Positions 6,948-10,752 of a stretch of DNA of 10,752 bases are shown here, piece by piece. Origin of the DNA: Rhodospirillales bacterium (GTDB taxonomy: Bacteria; Pseudomonadota; Alphaproteobacteria; Reyranellales; Reyranellaceae); the NCBI GenBank assembly GCA_013205335.1, contig JABMNB010000406.1, forward strand, positions 1 to 10,752, in the 5' to 3' direction. Numbering within the stretch: the stretch's first letter is position 1; each line of letters opens with the position of its first letter. The notes below the pieces were generated by a model. It did not search any database. It saw nothing but the letters and a program-made list of their open reading frames with translations, and was not told the DNA's origin. The position numbers were made by a program, and so were the translations under genes.

Positions 6948-6981
6948 GCGCGCGCTTTAGTCACGAAGCAAGAGCCGCCAA

Positions 6982-7010
6982 CGCCCGGCAACCCGAGAGG
7001 TTGCCGGGCG
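6982..7010 (+). terminator. Hairpin after the amidase gene, probable terminator
   Basis: A perfect 12-bp stem, CGCCCGGCAACC at 6982-6993 with GGTTGCCGGGCG at 6999-7010, closes a 5-base loop (CGAGA). It lies 34 bases after the amidase stop. The following GACGGTCTTT has only a short T-run, so termination may be partial or helped by other factors. Confidence 0.75.
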
Positions 7011-7066
7011 GACGGTCTTTGCCCCACACCATCTTTTCGCACCGCACCGCCACTTCGGAGGCCCTG

Positions 7067-7126
7067 CCCCGTTTGTGGGGGAGCGTCCCCCGTCACGAGA
7101 CGGGGTCCCCCCCCCCCAAATGGAGG
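7067..7126 (+). promoter_or_regulatory. Leader of alternating C and G blocks ending in an 11-C tract and Shine-Dalgarno
   Basis: Five homopolymer blocks alternate just upstream of the first lipoprotein: CCCC (7067-7070), GGGGG (7077-7081), CCCCC (7087-7091), GGGG (7102-7105) and eleven C (7107-7117), then GGAGG at 7122-7126. They allow competing hairpins: GGGGGA-GCG-TCCCCC at 7077-7091 and CCCCGTC-ACGA-GACGGGG at 7088-7105 share bases and exclude one another, and the free G block can also pair with the C tract. This may tune translation or mRNA stability. A regulatory role is inference. Confidence 0.5.
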
Positions 7127-7131
7127 TAGCG

Positions 7132-7470
7132 ATGAACAAGCTGAAGTTCTTGATGGTGACAGGCCTGTTGGCCGCGACCGCGGCCTGCACCCAGACCGGA
7201 CCCAGCAACCCGTATGCCTACAATAACGGCTACAATACCCGGCCGGCCAACAACAACGCCTACAACCCCAATAACAACCCCTACAACAGCGGCTACAACA
7301 GCAACGCCGCCTACTACAACAACAACCCTTCCTACAACCCGAACGGCAACCCGTATTCACGCGCCACCTCCCAGCGCGGTCCGAACGGCGACTACGACCG
7401 CGATGGCATCCCCAACCGCAACGACATCGACGCCAATGGCGATCGCATTCCGGACGCCTTCCAGCGCTAG
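7132..7470 (+). CDS. Small Asn/Tyr-rich putative lipoprotein with Asp-rich calcium-loop-like tail (paralogue A)
   Basis: A 112-residue exported protein of unknown function. Residues 1-18 are a signal peptide (MNKLKF then a hydrophobic run) ending TAAC with Cys19 as the likely lipidation site; the -3 residue is Thr, so the lipobox is relaxed. Residues about 24-76 are low complexity, dominated by Asn, Tyr and Pro with repeated YN and NNN steps. Residues 83-110 hold two Asp-rich turns, DYDRDGIPN and DIDANGDRIPD, resembling the calcium loops of thrombospondin type 3 repeats. The start is ATG 7132 with GGAGG five bases upstream; an earlier in-frame ATG at 7075 would read through the GC-block leader and bury the signal peptide. 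The next gene has the same plan. A calcium-binding surface or cell-envelope role is inferred; no enzyme domain is visible. Confidence 0.82.
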   Translation: MNKLKFLMVTGLLAATAACTQTGPSNPYAYNNGYNTRPANNNAYNPNNNPYNSGYNSNAAYYNNNPSYNPNGNPYSRATSQRGPNGDYDRDGIPNRNDIDANGDRIPDAFQR

Positions 7471-7495
7471 CTCGACGACTGCGAACTTGATCGAC

Positions 7496-7525
7496 CGGCT
7501 CCCGTAGAAATCCGGGAGCCGTTTC
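7496..7525 (+). terminator. Rho-independent terminator after lipoprotein A
   Basis: A 9-bp GC-rich stem, CGGCTCCCG (7496-7504) with CGGGAGCCG (7513-7521), loop TAGAAATC, is followed directly by TTTCTG. It starts 26 bases after the stop codon and suggests that the two lipoproteins are separate transcription units. Confidence 0.8.
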
Positions 7526-7617
7526 TGCGTCCGGTCACCACTCGATCACGGCTCGCCTTCAATAAAACGCCTTTGGGTCCCGGCCCCGCCGCCGTCGCTC
7601 GCGAATCTCCGTTCATG

Positions 7618-7646
7618 GGAACGTCCCGCTCTACACCGGACGTTCC
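7618..7646 (+). promoter_or_regulatory. Leader hairpin just upstream of lipoprotein B
   Basis: GGAACGTCC (7618-7626) and GGACGTTCC (7638-7646) form a perfect 9-bp stem around an 11-base loop, ending five bases before the GGAGGG Shine-Dalgarno at 7651-7656. It could be an operator or a 5' UTR structure; it has no T-tract. The role is inferred from position only. Confidence 0.5.
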
Positions 7647-7661
7647 TCTTGGAGGGAACAG

Positions 7662-8021
7662 ATGCGCTGCGTCAGTTGGCTCGCCGCCGCGAGCCTTGTG
7701 GTGGTGACGGCGGGGTGCGTTGAACAGTCCGGTTATCCGACGACATATGGCTACAGTCCCGGCTACGGATCGAACTACGGCTATTCCAACAACTATGTCA
7801 GCCAGCCGAGCTACTACCGGCCGGCCCCGACCTACTACGCACCGCCGCCGCCCCGGCCGCAGGTGATCACCCAGACGCGCTACGTGCCGGTGCCGGTGGC
7901 CCCGCCGAGGCCGCAATATCATCGGGCGAAGGACAGCGACCGGGACGGCATCCCCGACCGCTACGACCGCGACCGCAACGGCGACGGCGTCCCCGACAAG
8001 TATCAACGCTCGCGCTGGTGA
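7662..8021 (+). CDS. Small Tyr/Pro-rich putative lipoprotein with Asp-rich calcium-loop-like tail (paralogue B)
   Basis: A 119-residue exported protein of unknown function and the same plan as the preceding gene. The signal peptide runs MRCVSWLAAASLVVV and ends TAGC with Cys19 as the likely lipidated residue. Residues about 24-60 are Tyr/Gly/Ser-rich (YGYSPGYGSNYGYSNNY), then a Pro-rich stretch at 61-86 containing YVPVPVAPPRP. The tail, residues 91-114, reads DSDRDGIPDRYDRDRNGDG followed by VPDKYQ, very close to the tail of paralogue A and resembling thrombospondin type 3 calcium loops. GGAGGG five bases upstream fixes the start. The middle sections of the two paralogues differ while the tails are conserved, so the tail is probably the functional part. 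The gene ends in a terminator shared with the convergent CoA-transferase gene. Function unrecognised. Confidence 0.85.
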   Translation: MRCVSWLAAASLVVVTAGCVEQSGYPTTYGYSPGYGSNYGYSNNYVSQPSYYRPAPTYYAPPPPRPQVITQTRYVPVPVAPPRPQYHRAKDSDRDGIPDRYDRDRNGDGVPDKYQRSRW

Positions 8022-8023
8022 TA

Positions 8024-8042
8024 GGCCGAGCAAAGCTCGGCC
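8024..8042. terminator. Bidirectional terminator-like hairpin between convergent genes
   Basis: GGCCGAGC (8024-8031) and GCTCGGCC (8035-8042) form a perfect 8-bp stem with an AAA loop, filling the 26-base gap between the stop of lipoprotein B and the stop of the CoA-transferase gene. Flanking T content is low on both strands, so it is a candidate terminator for both directions rather than a textbook one. Confidence 0.7.
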
Positions 8043-8047
8043 GTCAT

Positions 8048-9184
8048 TCAACGCCGTTTGCCGCGGATTTCCGCATCGTGCTGGCCGAGCGTCGGCGCCG
8101 GCCGGCGAATGCCCCCCGGCGTCGCCGAAAGCTTGAGCGGCACACCCAGCGTCCTCTGCTTGCCCGCCTTGGCGTGCTCGACCTCGGCCACCATGCCGCG
8201 CGCCAGGATCTGCGGATCGGCGAAGACCTCGTCGTGATGCAGCACCGGCCCGGCCGGGATGCCCTCTTTCTCCAGCGTCGCCATCCAGTCGTCGGTCGTG
8301 CGCTTGGCGATCTCGGCCTGCAGGATGGCGACGATCTGCTCGTTGTTCTTCACCCGGTCGGCGTTGGCCTTGAAGCGCGGATCCTCGGGCAGTTCGGGCC
8401 GGCCGATCAGGGCGCAGAGCTTGCGGAAGAAGTTCTGCTGCGCGCCGCCGATGGTCAGCCAGCCGTCGGCCGTCTGGAACACCTGGTAGGGTGAGGAGCC
8501 GCGGTGCGCCTGGCCGAGCTTCTCGGGCCGGATGCCGTTGGCGAAGTAGTTCGCCGCCTCGTAGACGCCCAGCGACACCGTGGCCTCGAGCAGCGAGGTC
8601 TCGACCCACTGGCCCTCGCCGGTCTTGTGCCGCGCCTGCAGCGCGCTCAGCACGCCGATGGTGAGATAGAGCCCGGCGCCCACGTCGGAGATGGCGAGCG
8701 GAATGCGGTAAGGCGGGCCGTCCTTCGGGCCGGTGACCGACATCAGGCCGGACATGGCCTGGATCATCAGGTCGAACCCGCCGCGGCCGGCATAGGGACC
8801 GGTCTGGCCGAAGCCCGAGATCGAGCCCAGCACCAGCCGCTTGTTGCGCGCGTGCAGCGCGTCCCAGCCGAGTCCCAGCCGCTTCATGACGCCGGGGCGG
8901 AAATTCTCCAGCACCACGTCGGCACCGTCGACCAGGTCCCAGAAGACCTTGAGATCGTCCTCGTTCTTGAGGTCGAGTTTGAGGCCGCGCTTGTTGCGGT
9001 TCCACAGCATGAACGGCGCCGACTCGCCCTCGATGAACGGCGGCGCGCCCCGCATCGAATCGCCTTGCGGGCTCTCGATCTTGATGACGTCGGCGCCCAT
9101 GTCCGCGAGTTGCATGCCGCAGAAAGGACCGGAGAGATGGGTCGTGAGGTCGAGGACGACCAGACCGTCGAGAGCGCCTGCCAT
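8048..9184 (-). CDS. Family III CoA-transferase (CaiB/BaiF type)
   Basis: A 378-residue enzyme of the formyl-CoA transferase/CaiB family, which moves CoA between a donor acyl-CoA and a free carboxylate. Landmarks are the N-terminal LDGLVVLDLTTHLSGPFC, GADVIKIESPQGD at about 31-42, LWNRNKRGLKLDL, the NFRPGVMKRLGLGWD block, SISGFGQTGPYAGRGGFDLM at about 121-140, and the catalytic aspartate, Asp167 in AISDVGAGLY, which matches Asp169 of formyl-CoA transferase. The C-terminal part with GIPAGPVLHHDEVFADPQI and the basic tail are typical, and the length is somewhat below the usual 390-430. The start at MAGALDGL gives the normal N-terminus; the frame stays open upstream, but that is a shadow over the thioredoxin-like gene. 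It begins five bases after that gene ends, so they are probably cotranscribed. Donor and acceptor are unknown. Confidence 0.93.
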   Translation of the reverse strand: MAGALDGLVVLDLTTHLSGPFCGMQLADMGADVIKIESPQGDSMRGAPPFIEGESAPFMLWNRNKRGLKLDLKNEDDLKVFWDLVDGADVVLENFRPGVMKRLGLGWDALHARNKRLVLGSISGFGQTGPYAGRGGFDLMIQAMSGLMSVTGPKDGPPYRIPLAISDVGAGLYLTIGVLSALQARHKTGEGQWVETSLLEATVSLGVYEAANYFANGIRPEKLGQAHRGSSPYQVFQTADGWLTIGGAQQNFFRKLCALIGRPELPEDPRFKANADRVKNNEQIVAILQAEIAKRTTDDWMATLEKEGIPAGPVLHHDEVFADPQILARGMVAEVEHAKAGKQRTLGVPLKLSATPGGIRRPAPTLGQHDAEIRGKRR

Positions 9185-9189
9185 GTTGC

Positions 9190-9582
9190 CTACCCCAGAA
9201 GTTTGCGAAGATCGTCGAGCGTGTTGGCCCATTTGCTGACGCCGAGATGGTTCGACACGATGCGGCCCGCCTGCACGATCAGGAACCGCGGCGCCCCGCT
9301 CTTGCGCGGGATCTGGGCGAGGATGGGCGCGAGGTCGCCCGGCCAGTATCGCTCCTGATAGACCTCGCGGAAGCGCGCCGCCTCGACCTCTTCCCAGACG
9401 ACCTGGCGGAACTCGGGCGAGGCGATCCAGGCTTCGAGATACTCGCGCTTCCAGCGCACGCAGGGCGGACAGTCCGGGCCGCCGGAGAGGATCACCCTGA
9501 TCTCGGCCGGGACGGCGCGTGCCGTAGCACCGGCCGCCGCCGCGACAGCTAGTCCGGCGAAAAGAAGCGCGCGGCGATTCAT
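9190..9582 (-). CDS. Exported thioredoxin-fold protein with CPPC motif
   Basis: A 130-residue small protein with an N-terminal signal peptide (MNRRALLFAGLAVAAAAG, cleavage probably near the ARA at 21-23) and a thioredoxin-like segment: strand EIRVILSGG, then Cys38-Pro-Pro-Cys41 in DCPPCVRWK, and GAPRFLIVQAG with a candidate cis-proline at Pro98. Those features suggest a periplasmic thiol-disulfide protein. The RREY/WI stretch and the acidic central helix (about 60-80) are not standard thioredoxin sequence, so the call is to the fold only. The start MNRR is chosen because it gives a clean signal peptide; an upstream in-frame ATG at 9609 lies within the start of the divergent prmB gene. No strong Shine-Dalgarno is seen. 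The CoA-transferase gene follows after five bases, but no functional link between them is evident. Confidence 0.75.
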   Translation of the reverse strand: MNRRALLFAGLAVAAAAGATARAVPAEIRVILSGGPDCPPCVRWKREYLEAWIASPEFRQVVWEEVEAARFREVYQERYWPGDLAPILAQIPRKSGAPRFLIVQAGRIVSNHLGVSKWANTLDDLRKLLG

Positions 9583-9602
9583 ATCCGGTAATGTAGGCCC
9601 GC

Positions 9603-10484
9603 ATGGCACGCGCGACCAAATCCTCTCTCGTCACCCTGGGTGATTTCTTCCACTTCGCCGTCGCGCGTTTTCGCACCGCGCGGCTGGCCTATGGTCACGG
9701 CACGACCAATGCAGTCGACGAGGCCGCCTTCATGGTGCTCGAGGCGTTGCGTCTTCCGATCTCCCGCATCGACCCGTGGCTCGACCTCATGCCGACGGAG
9801 CCCGAGAAGGCACGCCTCATGACCCTGATCGAGGCGCGGATCGCGTTGCGCATGCCGGCGCCCTACCTGCTCGAGGCCGCCTACATGCAGGGCGTGCGGT
9901 TCCACATCGACCGCAGGGCGCTGATCCCGCGTTCCTTCATCGGCGACCTGCTGGCCGGCGGGGCGCTGCCAACCGCCAGGCCGCGCCGCATCCTCGATCT
10001 CTGCTGCGGCTCCGGCTGCCTCGCCATCCTGGCGGCACTCGCCTTTCCACGCGCGAAGATCGATGCGGTCGACCTGTCGGCGGGCGCGCTGGCGCTCGCG
10101 CGGCGCAACGTGGCGACGCACCGCCTGGGCGACCGCATCACCCTGCATCGCGGCGATCTCTTCAAGCCGCTGCAGGGCCAGCGCTACGACCTGATCATCA
10201 GCAACCCGCCCTATGTCGATGCCGGCGGCATGGCCAAGTTGCCGGCGGAGTTTCGGCACGAACCGCGTATGGCGCTGGCCGCGGGCGACGACGGGCTGGA
10301 TCTGGTCCATCGCATCCTGGCCGAAGCGCCGAACCACCTGACCAAGAGCGGCGGCCTGGCGTGCGAGATCGGCCGCGGCCGTGCGCCGCTCGAAGCAGCC
10401 TATCCCCGCCTGCCCTTCCTCTGGCTCGACACCGAACTGAGCGAAGGCGAGGTCTTCTGGCTGTCGCGCAGCGATCTCGCTTAG
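9603..10484 (+). CDS. prmB: Ribosomal protein L3 N5-glutamine methyltransferase
   Basis: A 293-residue class I SAM-dependent methyltransferase of the HemK/PrmB family, which methylates a glutamine in ribosomal protein L3. It aligns by eye with E. coli PrmB along its length: FAVARFRTARLAYGHGTTN at about 18-36, the DE helix, the IPRSFIGDLL block at about 108-117, SAM motif I LDLCCGSGCLA at 131-141, AVDLSAGAL, the catalytic NPPY at 201-204, and LPAEFRHEPRMALAAGDDG. PrmC, the release factor paralogue, also has NPPY, but the YGHGT and FRHEP blocks point to PrmB. The start codon gives a full N-terminus. No clear Shine-Dalgarno is seen. The gene diverges from the thioredoxin-fold gene with only 20 bases between start codons, so its promoter must lie within or overlap that gene. 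Housekeeping, probably chromosomal. Confidence 0.93.
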   Translation: MARATKSSLVTLGDFFHFAVARFRTARLAYGHGTTNAVDEAAFMVLEALRLPISRIDPWLDLMPTEPEKARLMTLIEARIALRMPAPYLLEAAYMQGVRFHIDRRALIPRSFIGDLLAGGALPTARPRRILDLCCGSGCLAILAALAFPRAKIDAVDLSAGALALARRNVATHRLGDRITLHRGDLFKPLQGQRYDLIISNPPYVDAGGMAKLPAEFRHEPRMALAAGDDGLDLVHRILAEAPNHLTKSGGLACEIGRGRAPLEAAYPRLPFLWLDTELSEGEVFWLSRSDLA

Positions 10485-10560
10485 CGGTTTGTTTTAAAAG
10501 GCCTTTCCGAAGTTCAACGGTCACCACGGCACCGGAGTCACGGAGGGGTGCGACTCTGGA

Positions 10561-10596
10561 TTCGATTGTTTCGTTTATTTCGTTTGTTTCGTTTAT
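10561..10596 (+). repeat. 9-bp tandem repeat, four units
   Basis: Units TTCGATTGT, TTCGTTTAT, TTCGTTTGT and TTCGTTTAT follow one another without gap; the last three differ at one position only. It is AT-rich within a GC-rich window. The 9-bp period keeps any reading frame open, so frames through it give false repetitive peptides. Slippage could change its copy number. Confidence 0.85.
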
Positions 10597-10640
10597 TCGC
10601 CCAACTCCGACCATGAATCGAGCCAGGCATTCCGACACTG

Positions 10641-10686
10641 ACCTCACCCTGAGAGCTTGTGAGCGTATTGGGCAAGCTCTCGGGTT
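10641..10686. repeat. Hairpin sharing a 13-mer with the 319-426 element
   Basis: GAGAGCTTG (10651-10659) and CAAGCTCTC (10673-10681) pair perfectly around a 13-base loop, with further partial pairing outside. The left flank begins ACCTCACCCTGAG, a 13-mer also found on the opposite strand at the right edge of the first inverted repeat. It may be a decayed copy of the same family. Confidence 0.6.
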
Positions 10687-10752
10687 TGGGTTCGCGCGGG
10701 ATGGTGGGCTGGGCTTTGTCGTCTCGGCCGGGGTGGGCGGCCATAGCCGTGC

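Larger units (their letters stand above)
10485..10752. other. Non-coding tail with no recognisable gene
   Basis: From the prmB stop to the window end I see no convincing coding region; the open frames here cross the tandem repeat and have no motif. The stretch holds a 10-bp palindrome AAAGGCCTTT at 10497-10506, a run of imperfect CACGG-type words at about 10521-10545, the 9-bp tandem repeat, and a hairpin. The T-rich repeat contrasts with the surrounding GC-rich DNA. Confidence 0.7.

Noticed and set aside
6939..6960. A 9-base direct repeat GCGCTTTAG across the amidase stop codon
   Set aside because: The two short copies at 6939-6947 and 6952-6960 could be a target-site-like duplication, but nothing is inserted between them and the length is within chance.
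7075..7131. A longer lipoprotein A starting at 7075
   Set aside because: It would translate the GC-block leader and place 19 residues before the signal peptide; ATG 7132 has GGAGG at ideal spacing.
8048..9676. A longer 542-residue CoA-transferase starting at 9676
   Set aside because: The added N-terminal part overlaps the thioredoxin-fold gene and prmB and has no family match, while MAGALDGL at 9184 is the normal CaiB-type start.
10538..10744. A 68-codon minus-strand open frame with an NKRNKRNKRN stretch
   Set aside because: The repetitive peptide is just the 9-bp tandem repeat read in frame; no start signal or family is visible.

Overview
The window looks like a chromosomal stretch of a GC-rich proteobacterium, most likely an alphaproteobacterium. 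The reasons are uniformly high G+C, strong GC3 codon bias, two Bug/TctC solute-binding proteins (a family greatly expanded in Bradyrhizobium- and Reyranella-like alphaproteobacteria and in Burkholderiales), and a small palindromic intergenic repeat. The genus is a guess from style, not from a search. I see no tRNA, rRNA, CRISPR array, insertion sequence or phage gene.

Layout. (1) 1-296, + strand: the 3' end of an alkB-type DNA dioxygenase gene. (2) 319-426: a long inverted repeat whose two arms each carry their own mini-hairpin, lying between convergent genes. (3) 446-4066, - strand: a compact four-gene run, read from right to left as Bug protein 2, thiolase-like enzyme, DUF35 zinc-ribbon/OB partner, Bug protein 1. 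(4) 4160-6947, + strand: a divergent two-gene unit with a CodA/AtzC-like amidohydrolase and an amidase-signature amidase, ending at a hairpin at 6982-7010. (5) 7132-8021, + strand: two related small lipoproteins, each with a Tyr/Asn- or Tyr/Pro-rich low-complexity middle and an Asp-rich calcium-loop-like tail, each with its own hairpins. (6) 8048-9582, - strand: a thioredoxin-fold exported protein and a family III CoA-transferase. (7) 9603-10484, + strand: prmB, the ribosomal protein L3 glutamine methyltransferase. (8) 10485-10752: non-coding DNA with a 9-bp tandem repeat and a hairpin sharing a 13-mer with the first inverted repeat.

How the genes may work together. Segments 3 and 4 read as one catabolic locus around a shared divergent control region: two periplasmic binding proteins capture a substrate, the amidohydrolase and amidase open or deaminate a C-N bond, and the thiolase/DUF35 pair cleaves a C-C bond of an acyl-CoA. 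The CoA-transferase downstream could supply the CoA thioester, but it lies beyond the lipoprotein genes and its link is weaker. The substrate cannot be read from the sequence. No membrane subunits of a tripartite tricarboxylate transporter are present.

The points most worth a second look are the amidohydrolase with Ser and Asn at the positions where cytosine deaminase has its catalytic Glu and Asp, the thiolase/DUF35 pair that may be a retro-aldolase, the paired lipoproteins with their odd GC-block leader, and the covarying intergenic repeat.
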